A DNA stretch of 64,000 nucleotides from Aaosphaeria pasadenensis (GCA_022813625.1 JAKLMB010000004.1:558001-622000), one strand, 5' to 3'; shown: positions 35,406-48,420, counted from the stretch's first letter. The notes: generated by a model from the letters alone, not told the origin. Translations and numbers: made by a program.

Positions 35406-36388
35406 TCATCCGCCCATTCCATTACCTGCACGCAATGCAGGCATAACGGAATCTTTGAATTTCGTTAGAATCATGGCAAAATACTCCGAAATGTCGACAA
35501 GGCCTCGGAATCTTACCCCTTTCATAACCTTTTCGCCGATCAGTTCAAGAACCTTGGCGAAATGATGTCCTGGCAGGCCGAAATCCGAATCCATTTTGGC
35601 CTCCACTCCTATCTCCGTGCAGCGCACATTCTTCCCGTCAAAGAAACCCACCCATACGTCTTTGATATTGAGATTAGGATATATCGCCGCGATCCAGTCA
35701 AAATGGAATTCTTCGCCTTGGTGGAGGAAACTACGGCCAGTCAACCACTTCGGTAACGGGCGAATTACGCCATCGCCTGAGTTGGTGACTTGGGGTTTAT
35801 ATCTGAAGGGTACAACAACCGATTTGGGAAAACGCCACTTGAATTCCTGCTTGTACTGTTTCAATTGATACCCTCCAACTCCCCATTTGCATTCCATGCC
35901 TAGACAACGTGGACATTTCCCAGGTATGATCCTATTGATTGAGATTGGCTGGTCTCCGTCGGACTTCAATATCCTCTTCTGATCTAATAGAATCTCTTCA
36001 GGTTTTGCAGAACCCTGAAACCAGTGAACCGGACAGACATGAATTGGGCCTGCGGTATAAACGGTCTGCAGCGAGTAAAGAAAATTGCAGCTAGGCACGT
36101 GGTGGCGAGAAAAAGCAATTGTGACAAAGAAAGTTTGAAACACTGGTTTAGAAAATGCGTTGGGTACAGTCGTGGCACTTCTCACCCAAACTAATAGCCT
36201 GTATCTGTACATTGAGAAGCTCTGACAGCTCATACAATATTGGTTCAAGTGGCCTCGATTGGACACAGTGCACTTGCCGACACCGATGAGCCGAGCTCTG
36301 TGATACAAGACAGCCTCACTATACTACAACATCAGCTGGCGGAGTATCTATGACTGAGCTTTACTTCTATGTTTCCTAAAGACGCCAT
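35406..36388 (-). CDS. conserved Cys-rich protein of unknown function
   Basis: Two exons, 36388..36365 and 36323..35406, with a short 41-nt GT-AG intron; 313 aa. The long frame alone has no early ATG; the 24-nt first exon (MASLGNIE) supplies one and joins in frame. Paired Cys occur as CMSC near residue 34, single Cys and His around IHVCPVHW, and CPRCLGMECKWG, which may bind zinc. Later blocks such as YKQEFKWRFPKSVVVPFRYKP and WVGFFDGKNVRCTEIG look structured. No function is recognised. Confidence 0.65.
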
Positions 36389-36850
36389 GAAGTGATCACA
36401 GCTTTCTAGAATGCACTATGCTTCTAATTACTAATTAGAAGACCTTGTGCGTGTGCACAGCGTAATTCTACCAGAACAACACGACTTCAGAACGGAGGTG
36501 GCTATTGATAGCACGACCTTCCGCTGCGTCCATTGTTGAGTCCATGATTTTCAGTATACTGAAGTTATGAGCAACTTCATAAGCACGTGACCATGAGTGA
36601 ATGTTAGTGCGTACATATAGATAGACCCGCCTAACTCCAATTTATTGCGGTCAATGCATCTTATTCTACTTGTTACAAGCTCAAACGTCGTATAGACAGA
36701 CTATTGGATAAGATCGCAGTAGACGATATCTGACTGCTTTATTGCGGGGCCTCTAAGTAGCTAAGACATCGAACTCTTCATTACGGAGATGCATTGTGCT
36801 CTGTGACCCCCGCTGCATCTATTGAGTTCATGCGAGCTAACAGTTGCACC
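36389..36850. other. intergenic with perfect 21-bp hairpin palindrome
   Basis: It holds the promoter of the Cys-rich gene and the 3' flank of the second MFS gene. No gene is recognised. Confidence 0.5.
36421..36441. repeat. perfect inverted repeat, 10-bp arms
   Basis: Arms CTTCTAATTA and TAATTAGAAG are separated by a single C, 33 bp upstream of the Cys-rich gene's ATG. It could be a dimeric regulator site or a chance hairpin. Confidence 0.6.
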
Positions 36851-38625
36851 TTACCTGTCAGTAACAACACCTACCGCAGAGCTCTGTGCTCCTTTCGTAG
36901 TGCTTTCATTGGCATTTCCGGGCTCCTCGACCCCAACATCCTCTTTGGGCGCATTCTTTTCTGCTTTCTTGTTCTCCCACTTGAATCCAAAATAAATCCC
37001 AAAGAACATGGTTGTAGCCACGAGACTGAGTCCGAGATAAACCTTCGCACCAATGCGCCAGTGAGGCGCCTGTTTCGCTGGATAAGCCGCGATTGGTAGG
37101 AAAGCATTCTGGATGTACGAAAGAACGGTCCCCGTTGCAAACAGAATGGTTCGAACTTCGGGTTCGCCTTGAAGATTTTCTGCGGCCCAGCTGCAGAGGA
37201 TCATGAGGACAGGACTATTTATATCCGCATTAGTATTGGTCGCCATTGAAATATTGATTGATGAGCAGGGATCAGAACAACTTACGCGTTGAGAAAGTTA
37301 AGATACCATCCTGCCATGTAAGCATGTTCGTTAGCTGGCCTCACAATCAATATGACCAGTGAGGCGACACTGATGGCCTGACTGAATAAGAGGAAGGGTA
37401 GTCGTTTCCGAAAGTAATCAGAAAGTCCGGGAAGGATGAGTGAGTTGACTAGTTGGATGGCTTGGCCAATGATGGGAAGATAATTGAGCATAGCGACGGA
37501 GTATTTCTTGGAGCCATCGGGATTACGCAGAGATTTCAGCCACAGGTTGAAGTAGTTCGCCGGCTGGGTGTTGATGCCGATACTCCATGAAATTGCGACG
37601 GCCCAGAGCTGCCAGTAGGTAAAGGCACGGAAGAAAGTCTTCACAGTGATAGGCACCTGCTGCTTGCGCTTGTACCGGCGATCACGCGCGAGCGCGATTT
37701 CATAGTGGCGAGGCTTCATGTAGAATTTGGCTAAGGGATTCGGTCGGTCTGGGTAGCCTGGGAGAATCCAGAAGGCTGCCAGTGCGACTCCAATGGTGCA
37801 GACGCCATTGATGAGGAATGCCCATCGCCAGCCGGAACGCCCGTGAACACCCTCAAAGTTGGACGAGAGAGCACCCTGCATTGCACCGGACAACATGGCA
37901 CCAGCGGGTTGCGCGATGTTGTAGATGGCCATGCGCAGTGCTACTTCGCTAGGAGTATACCATTGACTAGAGCTTTGTCAGACAGCCTTTTCGTACCGAG
38001 ATAGGCTTGAAGCTCACCTGATCTGCGTGTAGTATCCTGGCCAAGCAGTTCCTTCAAAGAACCCAATGAGAAAACGGATAGCATAAACTTGTTTGTAATC
38101 CGTGACGACAGAGAGACAGCATGTAAGGACACCCCAAGCAAGCTCACAGGCTGGTAGCCAAATGTGAGGGCCGTAGTGAGAAACAATAATGCATGAAGGG
38201 TATAACATAACCATGTACCCGATGTTGAAGTATGTCGTGAAGTAGTTGAGTTCGTTTCCGAAGAGTTTCAAATCCTCCTTCATTCCGGAAACATATGCAT
38301 TGTTCTGGGGAAGGTAAGCTATCGAACCTGAAATAATGTTTGATAATTTGATTGACTCACGATGTTCGTTTGATCGATGTATTTGAACATATAGCCAATG
38401 AAACCAATTGTCATAAACCAAGCGTCAAGGCGCCATAACTGGAGGGTCAATCTGATCAGCACGGGAGACAATACAAGCAGACCTGGCAATTCATACATAT
38501 CTCCGTTCTTCCCTGGGATCAATTTCATCGGTCTCTTGACTATCGATTGGCGTTAATGCTCCATCGGATCCAGGAAACGATATGTTTTTGGTATCAACAG
38601 AGGGTTCTTCAGTTACCCGGCCCAT
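36851..38625 (-). CDS. MFS permease, pantothenate/vitamin (Liz1/Fen2-like) branch
   Basis: Five exons: 38625..38497, 38438..38361, 38304..38018, 37966..37286 and 37214..36851; 512 aa. All four introns are 51-71 nt. The joined protein has YMFKYIDQTNINNAYVSGMKEDL, the signature of the Liz1/Fen2 pantothenate and related vitamin permeases. It also has RFLIGFFEGTAWPGYY and a long loop after helix 6. The N-terminal tail is acidic and the C-terminal tail charged, both cytosolic. Substrate is not certain: pantothenate, biotin and other organic acids are handled by this branch. Frame, splice sites and family order all agree, so the model is good. Confidence 0.87.
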
Positions 38626-41301
38626 GACGATAATAGCTCAAGAACACCCTGTGGAAAAAGATGAGAGATGTTTTGGAAAGCTTTGTAGAAAGTGCAAGTC
38701 AGTTCTCCTGGGTGAAAATATATATGCATGGGAATGTTCCGTAGAAAAGCCAAGCGAGCGGTTGAGAATCTAGAAACGCCAATCGATGTTGACAGCTAGG
38801 AATGAAAGTACGTGATCGACATGACCATCAATAGCTGCGTCCTTCGGATGAAGATACGAAAAAGTCGGGTATCGGCAACCTCTAAAATGTTTGAAGAGAA
38901 TCAACACTGTTCATTTGTTTCGGCCACTGTCGAGGCCTTGATGCAATACAGATGCCTTCTTCAAAGACACACAGCTTCACGAGGAACAACATATTGCAAC
39001 AAAGTTGCAAGAATTGTAGAGAAATGGTGGTGGTGACCTTCTGTCAGCTTTGCGCCATGTTGACAGCCGATGTGGATTGCGACATCGACGGGGTTCTCGA
39101 CGCCATAACAATTGATCATGATAAGGATAATAACGGCAGCAACACCAATAATTGATGGGAGGAGGGCCTGATATTCTTTCTTCTTCGCAATAAATCCTTG
39201 ATTCACTTTTCGGAGATGGAGGAAAAGCATGTGCTTGACTGCAAATCTGACGTTTTATGTTTGTCAGTCGAAACATTTCCGAACACCTCTCAACGCTCAG
39301 TCGACCTGACAAGTGTGGCGTACGCGCTTAATAGTTGGAAAGCTACCAATATTTAGTTCAATAACCAGTTATTGCCTGAGAACGAGGTTTGGGTATACAG
39401 CTGAATGAAAGACCTGATTATCCAGGAGAAGAACGTGAAGTGGTATAATGGAATCTACACTTGTAAATGTGAATGCTATGCTCAAAATGGCTAGCTCGAT
39501 TTCTCACATATCTGCCATCCTATCGCTATGCAACGTTCTGCTACACGTTCTTCAAGTAGCAACGATTTCGAAACAGATATGTGCTACCGCCATGCGAGTC
39601 ATGAGCAAGTGCCAATTTGCTGAAGTACGACACTCAAGTGGCCCGGACCTTACCCCACCTCAATGCCGGTGGATTGATACATTTTATCAAAGTTCCTACT
39701 TTAAGCCTAGCTCACGCACACACACCTCTGCGAAAGCCCACTTGCAGGCATTAGTCTTGACAAGTCGGCCCATTTTATAAAGAACCTCTCATACAACCTT
39801 ACAGCTCCGCTTGTAGAAGAACCTGACTACGTCATCGCACTCTTAAACCACGCAATGCAAGAACATCCGACATAATGCGATGGGCCGATGTAGAGGCGTT
39901 CATACGCGGTCATTGAATCCATGCAGCCGCTACAACAGGCCAGTGACTTTAGCAGGACAATGAAATTTCGCCTGCAAAAGACGAATCGTTTGCGACAGTT
40001 CATTCCTATCCCAAAGCGTGGTGCTGTTCGTATTTATCTCATGGGATTATAGAACTGGCTCGTGGGAGGTCGCCGTGTGGATTTGCTTGTCTAGCATATC
40101 GTGTGGGACTCTAGAACACACTGGTGGACCCTTAGGTAAGAGTGAACGAAGAATACAATTAGAACGAGGCGAAGCGAATTCCCGGCGGGAAGTATTGGAC
40201 AGGTCTGCTTTGCGTCGGCGAGCCATGAGCCTGTAGAACGACATGTTGGAGGCGATATTTGACAAGATAATCAGCTGATAAGACAGGAAAATCGTGGAGG
40301 ATAGAGAAAGAGCAGTTGCCTCGGGTGGAGCATATATAAACAGGATGTGAATGTTGATGTCGATTAGCGTCACGACTCTGAAAACCAACGCCAATAAAGT
40401 AATATGAAAATTCGGGTGATAGTGGTTACTCCCCACAAAGAAGGAACAACGATGCGCGATAGTACAATTGTTCAAGAAAGGCTTGGGAGTATGTATCGCA
40501 TGGTCATTGGTCAGGTTGGTTTATTCGTACTGTTAATGCTGTGTTCGTGTTTGTGATTATTAGTTAGGTAGCAATGAATTAAAAGATAAACATGGTACTT
40601 CCATAACTGCGTTCTACTAGATTCATCACAAGATGGGATTCAAAACGTCACCAGGAACATGCGATTGATGTTGCCTCACACTGAGCGGCCTGTGCCACGT
40701 ATGGTAGACTGCATGATACAATGCCCTGACAAGGGAAGAGTCGTTAATTTAGTTACAAGCAGTCAGATAATGTTGCGACTGTTTGTGTGCACGGTGAACA
40801 AAGGTTGTACCACGCAGTTATCATCTTGTTGTTCCAGGAACATGGTAGATAATTGCACCCTACGTGGTGCTGCATGTCCCAGTGACATGGATAATGAGAC
40901 TATCTAGAAGCGCTGTTTGCTTCAATAATTACCGTTCAAGCAGCTGAGGTCCTGTCGTGTTTCTCTGTATTCTTTGATTTACCAACCGTTATGCACATAT
41001 TGAAGGCCTTAATCTTGCATGGATACGAAAATATTAGTATGTTCTCCTAAGGACACACGTATAAGACAAGAAACCGTTCTATATAAACTTGAAAGAGAAG
41101 TTTTCAAAGTCAGTGGAACACAAGATATCGGATTAGGTAACAAAGAATTTACGATTTAGCAGACACTTTGATTACGCACTATATACACTTGGCTAAGCCA
41201 CTTCATTTTCCTTAGCAGTCGAGTTACGCTCATACAGCCTGTGAGATATTACCGACAAAGAAGGTTTGCATGTCAATTGATGCGATTATTCCAGTCATTG
41301 T
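38626..41301. other. 2.7 kb gene-poor region
   Basis: No gene can be supported. A frame at 39230..38961 (-) encodes 89 aa with one hydrophobic segment (LLPSIIGVAAVIILIMI). A frame ending at 40047 (-) has a basic tail. Both lack family features and are left out. The region may be the start of the accessory part of the window. Confidence 0.4.
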
Positions 41302-42942
41302 CTAAGCACTACGGCGGGGGAGCTTGGCTGCCTCACGAGCAGACAGGACTTGCACACCATGAGCAATGGCGCGCGGAGTCGATTTCGGGGAAACCAGGGC
41401 TTTCGTGCGCTTCTTTGAAGGGGAAGCGGACTTCGCTGAGGCAGATCGGAAAGCCTCTTGTCCAGCCTTATCTGGGAAGGACTCATTTCGACCGCGAGAG
41501 ACCGCACGCTTGGGCATCATGCCGGATGCAATTCTCTGGACTGCGTCACTGAATTGTGGATTGCTCGAGACGAATGCAGCAAGCTTAGGATGAGCAGATA
41601 ATTTGCCCTTGACTTGAGCGTGAGCCAGGTTGTTGACCAAGCACTTCATCAGTGAATCGTTGTCGGAAGTAAAATGAACGATACTGCGAACGAGCGATAT
41701 AGGTACAACGCCCTCACGAACTTGATCGCAGAGGTGCTTGGTTATATGTCGAACGTAACCCTCCATACCAAGGACAATGGCTGCATACCGAAGCTTGACG
41801 TTGTGCTCATGGTTCGGTTGGATCTTCAAGCTGTATGTGTCCCCTTTACACGTTCCGATTGCCGTAAACCAGGCAACAATATCTTTGACATCAGCCGGGT
41901 CAATGTTGTTATCGGCAACGTCAAAGAAGGTATCGGCTGGGAAATTCAAGAAATGTTCACGCGCCTTGGAAGACACTGCCATGAACATGTGCTTCGGAAC
42001 GTTGGGAATCTTTTCTTTCCCCACGCATACCAGAACAGTAGGTCCCTTGAATAGAGATGCACGCTGGTCCTTGCTTATATATCGGACATCCGGAATCTTC
42101 CCATTAACAATCCAGAGCCCGAAATCGAATGCGGCAGCCGGGAGACCTGACTTGGGGGTCTCGTCGCTGCATCTAGCGGGAATTTTACCTCCGTTCTTGA
42201 TAGGAAATGTGAGCTTCGGTGCCGATCCCACAGTAACGATCTTCTTTTCCGGGCGAGACTCAAAGGCTGACAGCCCTGCACTAGCAGTCGTACCCGAAGA
42301 GCCAGAGCAGGACTGCGACGACACCAATTCGTCAGTGATTTCGGCAGTATCTCGACTATCGGAAGAACTCGAAGTAGAAGTCATATCGATTTCGAGATTA
42401 GATTCATCTGAATCGGTCTCACGAAGAGCTTGGACGGGCTTTTCGCCATCGGTTCCGTCTTCACATTCACCTGGGTGGGCTTTGCCGTTGTGCTTCACTT
42501 CCACGTCGCTGGTGTTTGCCATCCAGGAAACCGCAAATTCGTATTGCAGTCTTTCCATGTTCTCATTTGCGTGTTTGAGGCTTAATTGCAGCTCTTGTAT
42601 CAGGACTCCGCTCCGATCGCCCATCAAGCGTAGCTCAATGATTTGAGCATCTCTGTCTTTGAGTGCTCGTTGCAATCCTTCGATAATCTTTTCCTTCTCG
42701 TCGAGCTCCGTGTTCTCTTTGCGATTCGCTGAGGAGGTCCCGAAATCCTCGTCTGCCCAAGAACCGGTTGTCGTCATGGGAGACTTTGGCTTGGTGAATG
42801 TAGGGGAGCCGGTGGGTGCTGGAATTGATTTCCTCGCCTGACTCGGGGAGGCCGGGGATAGCCTAGTCATTTGGACACGCTCTGCGGTTTCACTAATCAC
42901 TGTTGAGCTCTTCAACTTGTCGGACCAAGTACATCCGACCAT
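41302..42942 (-). CDS. BTB/POZ-like protein with N-terminal coiled coil
   Basis: A single exon of 546 aa from ATG 42942. The first third is Ser/Pro/Thr-rich and disordered. A coiled coil follows at about residues 78-140 (KEKIIEGLQRALKDRD and on), then a Ser/Asp-rich spacer. The C-terminal half (about 290-480) has the order of a degenerate BTB domain: PTVLVCVGKEKIPNVPKHMF, then AREHFLNFPADTFFD, then a helical region. The tail is very basic (SPSKKRTKAL and similar), suggesting a nuclear protein. Fungal BTB proteins of this kind are numerous and mostly uncharacterised. Confidence 0.65.
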   Translation of the reverse strand: MVGCTWSDKLKSSTVISETAERVQMTRLSPASPSQARKSIPAPTGSPTFTKPKSPMTTTGSWADEDFGTSSANRKENTELDEKEKIIEGLQRALKDRDAQIIELRLMGDRSGVLIQELQLSLKHANENMERLQYEFAVSWMANTSDVEVKHNGKAHPGECEDGTDGEKPVQALRETDSDESNLEIDMTSTSSSSDSRDTAEITDELVSSQSCSGSSGTTASAGLSAFESRPEKKIVTVGSAPKLTFPIKNGGKIPARCSDETPKSGLPAAAFDFGLWIVNGKIPDVRYISKDQRASLFKGPTVLVCVGKEKIPNVPKHMFMAVSSKAREHFLNFPADTFFDVADNNIDPADVKDIVAWFTAIGTCKGDTYSLKIQPNHEHNVKLRYAAIVLGMEGYVRHITKHLCDQVREGVVPISLVRSIVHFTSDNDSLMKCLVNNLAHAQVKGKLSAHPKLAAFVSSNPQFSDAVQRIASGMMPKRAVSRGRNESFPDKAGQEAFRSASAKSASPSKKRTKALVSPKSTPRAIAHGVQVLSAREAAKLPRRSA

Positions 42943-44159
42943 GATGAAAGTATGTGGTGGATTTGTAGTGGCGCTGAAAGTGGAGTGCAGAGTAGTTTTA
43001 TCGGGTTCGTAATTGCTTTGTGTGAGTATACATGCAAGTTGAACGTGTTTTCTTTCTTAGCTGGGTGTGTGGTGAAGATACGCGAGGAGAGTGGAAGTCA
43101 ATACATTGAGAGAACCAGACCTTTTGTATTTGGGCTCACCGCTGCCAAGAACAGCTCAGGTGAAGGTGATGTGCTTAAACAATACAATGAGTGGGGTCTC
43201 TTCATCCAATGAAGAGTTTTCACTTTGTACAAGTGAAGGGAAATCGTGGATACAAATATCAATACTAGATGTATTGTATACGAAGACACTAACAATGATA
43301 TTGTATGCCGTTTGGGCTAAGTTCACACAATAAAGGCTTTTGGTTCTACTGGATCAACTTTACTGAATCACAGAGTCCATTTCCAACCACTTTCATGGGA
43401 GCACACTTTTCAAAGTGAGAGTTCCTAACAACATTTGAGTGGTGTCGCTGGTTGATGCCTAGTGAGTGCAAATCAGCACCCCACCTAGGTGCGAGTCAAA
43501 TCTAAAAGACCAATTGCAATGTTTGCGACAAACTACCAAGCTGAAGGCCTTTCTAAGTGGCGCATGTGTCCTTTGTGAAAGCTTCCTTCTTTGAATCGAA
43601 CGACTCTCGCTCGCTCTTCGTAGACAGACTACTTGCCACGTAGGACAAAGGAGTCTACCTCTTTGCATTTGCACTGCTACTCGCTATCATAAATGCTATC
43701 TCACATATAATGTCCCTTTTAGAACACACATTTTATCAAGTAATCCCAGGAATGTAGTCTTTACAACCTTAGCTGCAACAGCGGACTCGTCCAGCACAGG
43801 AATATCCAATGATGCAAATTATATGGTAGAGTGAGTTCGAGAAATGATATACATAAAACGTTAATATATAGTGACAAAAGTCAAGATCGTGACTACAAAT
43901 GGCTCTTCGAAAGAAAACGTAGCATGTTTAATTGATAGTCTGGCTCGGCATTTGAATTATCTACGAAAGTAATCAATAAGATGTTGAAGAATCCAATAGG
44001 GAAAACCTAATATGCAAATAGAAACGCTTTCGCACGAGTGTAAAGTTTGTTTCAGTTATCATAGCAACCATGTTCTTTTCAGCGCCAAGTAGCAATATTC
44101 ATGCTATTTCCTACGGCCGTCTACTGTATCTATCTCTATAATGCCAAACAAATACCACC
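42943..44159. other. 1.2 kb gene-free region
   Basis: No gene is recognised; AT-rich in its second half. Confidence 0.5.
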
Positions 44160-45928
44160 CTACGTACTGTCAGTGTCCATAGGTGATCCCGGTCGACTAT
44201 CCTTGATAGGGTTCTTCATCTTGCCCTTGTTTCCATACGCTTTCAAGAGAAGCCTTGCCCGTTCTTGTAATTCTTCGTCAACGGCAGTACCACACTGGCC
44301 CGTCCATCCATTCCCACCAAGGTTCCGTTTTTGGAACATCTTCTGCAAGTTTGACACCGATTTTCCTTGGCTCACTGTGGCGATGTGTTTTGACCATGTC
44401 TCCATCCACTCTTCTATTTTCTCAATTCTGTGATCGTATTCCTTTTCCATGTACTTGAGCCACTTCTCGCTGTAACCCTTCGGCTTATAATTCTGAGTCT
44501 TGAATTTCTCAGGCAGCACGACCTCGTCCATGTGTTGAAAATGTTCTGCCACGCGGAGTATTTGAGACTTCATGAATTTTACAACGTCCGCGTCCTGATG
44601 ATATTTGTATACGCCGAGGACATCGCGAAACTTTGCCAGACCTTGGACTCTGCCTTCATTGTTATTGACAGTAACAGTCTTGCCATTTGCATCTTTTCTG
44701 TCTGTTGTTGTCTGCGATTTCGTTGTTTTGTCTTCGTGATCGTACCATATGTTTTTCTCGAGATTGAACTGCAGCGTTTCGCGGTTTTTCTTAGTGTCAC
44801 CCGCTTTGCCAGTTCTCTTAGAAACGGACAATTTCGGAGAAAGACTGTTCCCTTTCCAAAGCTATGAAAATCAGGTATTTGGTTGCGTAAGAGAGCCATA
44901 CGGCTGTATGCTTACCTGCATCTTTCGACCGTTCAATACCGTTTCCAAAATTACGAATTCATCCCAGTAAGGACTTGTTGTCTCAGTACCGGGGAATGCC
45001 TGGCCAACAAAGTTGAGGGCCGTAATGTCCTTGAAGAGTTTTGGTTTTTTTTTCGTTTTATCCCATCTATTTGTATTTCCCTTCTTGTTCACCTTTTGCT
45101 CGACCGGAAAATCGAACTCAAAGTTTAGTTCCTCATTCCAGTATGTTCTCCTGTAAGACAAGTTAGGACCTTATTATTGCGGGGAAAGTTGTCTGATGAA
45201 AGTTCTCTCGACTTACAGGTCATCACACCATTCTTCGTCCTCCTTCCCTTCGTCGTTGTCATCTTTCTCTTCATTTTCTTTATTAGTCAAACCACTTTGC
45301 TGCATCAGGAACCTTTTCAGCATATGCCATTCAAGGATATGCTCAGTTGCATATGCACGAGTATCCTTCATGTACTTGTATTTTCCGATCTCATAATAAC
45401 CTTCTTCGTTTGGCTTTTTGATTTCCTTGAAGTCAAACACCATCTCATCTAGGCTGAACTAAGAGGTGTCAATGAATAATCTTGGTGGTAGAACGAAAAA
45501 CATACCTTATCAGGATTGGCGTCAGGATACGGATGAGATTTGAATGATATGCCTTCTTCCTTTGCGGTCTTTGCGTCTTTCACCACACATATTTTACTCT
45601 CCTTTGCCGATCCTCTTGCTTTCAGCTCGTTGTTGAGATCTTTGATCAGGGCTCTTTTCGCTACCGTTGCAGGATCCTCCAAAGGTGCCCAAGGATCGTA
45701 GTCCTCACAGTCTAATGCTACTGGGCAATTCAATGTTTCGGGGCTTGGCGATCGTTTACGTATATATACAATGTCCTCGTCGTTTTGATGTTCGTAGTGG
45801 ACAAGATCCAGCTCGTGTTCTCCAAGTTTATTGAGAATGAGATCAAGTTCCGGGCCAGCGGACACAAGATGTGAATCGGCAAGTGTTTGGCCAATGAGGA
45901 AAAACGCTACCGTCGCGATGGAAAGCAT
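44160..45928 (-). CDS. large predicted secreted protein, unknown function
   Basis: Four exons: 45928..45506, 45458..45217, 45150..44916 and 44861..44160; 533 aa. All joins keep frame at GT-AG sites. A signal peptide is clear (MLSIATVAFFLIGQTLADS). Dibasic Kex2-type sites follow (YIRKRSPS and VAKRAL). The middle carries the block YATEHILEWHMLKRFL, which I recall from secreted proteins encoded near GH18/LysM killer-toxin-like gene clusters in ascomycetes. That link is from memory and unverified. The rest is Lys/Glu-rich with YWNEELNFEFDFP and a WTGQCGTAVDEEL segment close to the C-terminus. No catalytic motif is seen. Two further predicted secreted proteins lie within 6 kb. Confidence 0.72.
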
Positions 45929-46726
45929 CTTTGCAACTGAAATGTTGGGAAAAGTGTTTTTGTGTCGAGCATACTGTCATCAATCTCGGGACTGTCAGAA
46001 TATTTATTTCCAGTTCAGAGACAATTGATGACTTCACTTTCGACAATATGCTACAGTATTCGACAAGCCAATCTGAGAGATGAATGTACTTGATACTATT
46101 CGAAACGGTGGCCATATTATGCCGGATGAATCCATCTCCAGTCTCTTTTACGGCGTAGTTCGTAGGAAAAGATGCGTGTATCCTCTTCGTGTTTCAACTG
46201 CATGGCGTTCTGAATTTCTTGCTGCCTTCTTGAACTCTACCTTTTGCCTGCTAGCATTGTCACATTGGGGAGGATCAAGGATTCAGGCACAGGGTGGAGA
46301 CACTCAATAGGATTCATGTGTACAATTCCTAATCTGCCCCCATACTCTACGCGCCGTGATCCCAACATGGCTGTAATGTGCCACCGGTGCATGCATCCAT
46401 GCGGATCGGGCTATTGCAACGATTGGCTATGAATACTCGATGCGCCGCAAACATGACGTGGCATGCACTGTGCCGTATTATCAGTACCTGTAATATACAT
46501 ACATAAACGGATGCCCATCTTGCCACAGAATCGGCACAGCATTCTTCTTGTGGCAAAGCACCACAATCACGCGACCGTCACTTCATAGTAACCACTGTGC
46601 AAATTACTCCGTACTGCACCGTTGGTTGGATCAATCACTGTCCCATTTTATTTTACCATTTCCCGCTGCCTTACAGCCACTTTCTCACTGAGGCTTCGTT
46701 TGCTCACCCTTCTTCTCACGTTCATT
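45929..46726. other. divergent intergenic region
   Basis: No gene is recognised between the secreted-protein gene (-) and the F-box gene (+). Confidence 0.5.
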
Positions 46727-48420
46727 ATGAATCGTATGCCTCTAGAGCTGGTCTCCATGATCATATCTGAGATTAGACCTTGGACCCATCGTCGGGTCCC
46801 GCCTGACAAAAAACTGGCACACCTTGCCAATCTGTCGCATATATGGCAAGCTGCAATTGAACGCAAAACATTTCGGAAACTGGAAGTTTTGAACTCGGAA
46901 CTGGAAACATTCCAGCAACTTTTCCAGGGAACGAATATTCGACGGCGTGAGCTAGTGCAAAAGCTCTATTTCAGTATCAAGTTTCCAAAAGAAGAAGTAT
47001 GGGACGATGAGGTCGGCAGGTGCTGTCCGGTGAATAGCAAAGTCGACTTCGACGCTGAAGGAGATATCTGGCACCGTGATGTGACGAAGCTTTTCCGCAT
47101 TCTGAGCGATATCGAAATTCGTTTCCAAGCGCAAATTGGACGAACGGCACCTCCAATGAAGCTTTTGTTTTACAATTGTACGCGGGCCGGTCGTTGTGAG
47201 CTTGTCAAACCATCCTATCGCCCTTGTTCATGGGGTTTACATACCAGACCTGAAATGGCTGCAGTACGCACTCGCCCAGGTTCAGTTCGAGTTCCAGAAC
47301 TACGGAATATTCCTGCCTTATATCAGGTTGCTTCATTTCGTGCCTGTGCCAGCAGCTGCTCGAAGTGGCTGCATCCTGAATGGATCCATATGTTGGCTTC
47401 ACACCTCCCAAACTTGAGCAATATGGAGGTTTTCTTTGAAGATCCCTACAACTGGGGCCGAAACTGGCGAAGGGAATATCAATTAGGTATGTTCGTCACT
47501 CGTCTATATTTCGAGGTGAATTTAACATGCGCCGTATAGCACTTGCTCGGTCCCTTGACAAGGCACTGAATAGATCTCTGGAAGTTATTCGTATATATTC
47601 CAATACTCAAGACCTCAAAAACGAAGATGTCGATCTACATCAGATCTCTTCACCTGATATTACTGATCATTTCTCCAACCGCCTCCTCCGGCAGGTTTCG
47701 ACCTTCGCCAATTTGCGCACGCTCTATCTCGAAGGGATAATGGTCGTAAGCGAAACCATGTTTCAGAGCTGCGTGGAAAGACCTTCTACCATATTCTTTC
47801 CCCAATTGGAAGAATTCTATCTCCATTTTGCTCCTTCAAGTGCAGAGGGGCACTGGTTCTACCTTCGCGACGATGCGGCGTTCGCCGCACAAGAGGATTT
47901 GGAAAATGAGCCCGGACTCCAGCCTGGAAAGGGCTTTATCGTCTACAAAGATACGCACTTACCAATGGGCGAGGTTTCTAACTATTACCAATACCGGTCT
48001 TTACCTAATCCAGAGACATTGACACCGTTTTTGTCATCCGCCGCGCACTTCTGCAGAACCTTGCCGAAAATCAAGCGTTTCGCTCTCAAGATGAACAACC
48101 GTCCAGGTGGCTATGATGAATTGACTTTCGATTTCATTGACAGAATCCTAGAATTGTGGTACTTCCCTGGCGGAGTGTCACATGGAGGCTTTAGGAAAGC
48201 ATCACAGTGTCCAGTCTTGCCAATTGACCAACGGATTGCCCAGTACGATCGTGTCTACTTCCGAATTGGAAGCAGTCGTCTAGACGAAAGGATAGTTGAA
48301 AGCTGGAGGAAGGCTGTTGGCGTTGACGGAAAGATCAATTATTTAGATCAAAACCATTTCAAGAAGGAGTATTGTCCATTTAGACATTTTTACACAGGTG
48401 AGATTCTTCAAGAGTGGTAG
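46727..48420 (+). CDS. F-box-like fungal protein
   Basis: Exons 46727..47486 and 47540..48420 give 546 aa. The start MNRMPLELVSMIISEIRP fits a short F-box motif; F-box proteins recruit targets to SCF ubiquitin ligases. The following parts show leucine-rich blocks (SHLPNLSNMEVFFED, FANLRTLYLEG, LPKIKRFALKMNN) with the LPNL-type spacing of fungal F-box proteins. Residues about 150-180 are atypical. An 87-nt segment (47178..47264) begins GTACGC, ends CTGCAG, and is a multiple of three. It may be a third intron, which would shorten the protein to 517 aa. Target unknown. Confidence 0.68.

Noticed and set aside
38961..39230. 89-codon minus-strand frame with one hydrophobic segment
   Set aside because: No neighbouring exon or family match could be found; the hydrophobic stretch alone is not enough.
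40047..40475. 142-codon minus-strand frame
   Set aside because: It begins without ATG; only a 65-codon basic remainder has one, with no recognisable features.
43595..43615. GAATCGAAC, a possible minus-strand tRNA B box
   Set aside because: No matching stem or cloverleaf could be drawn.
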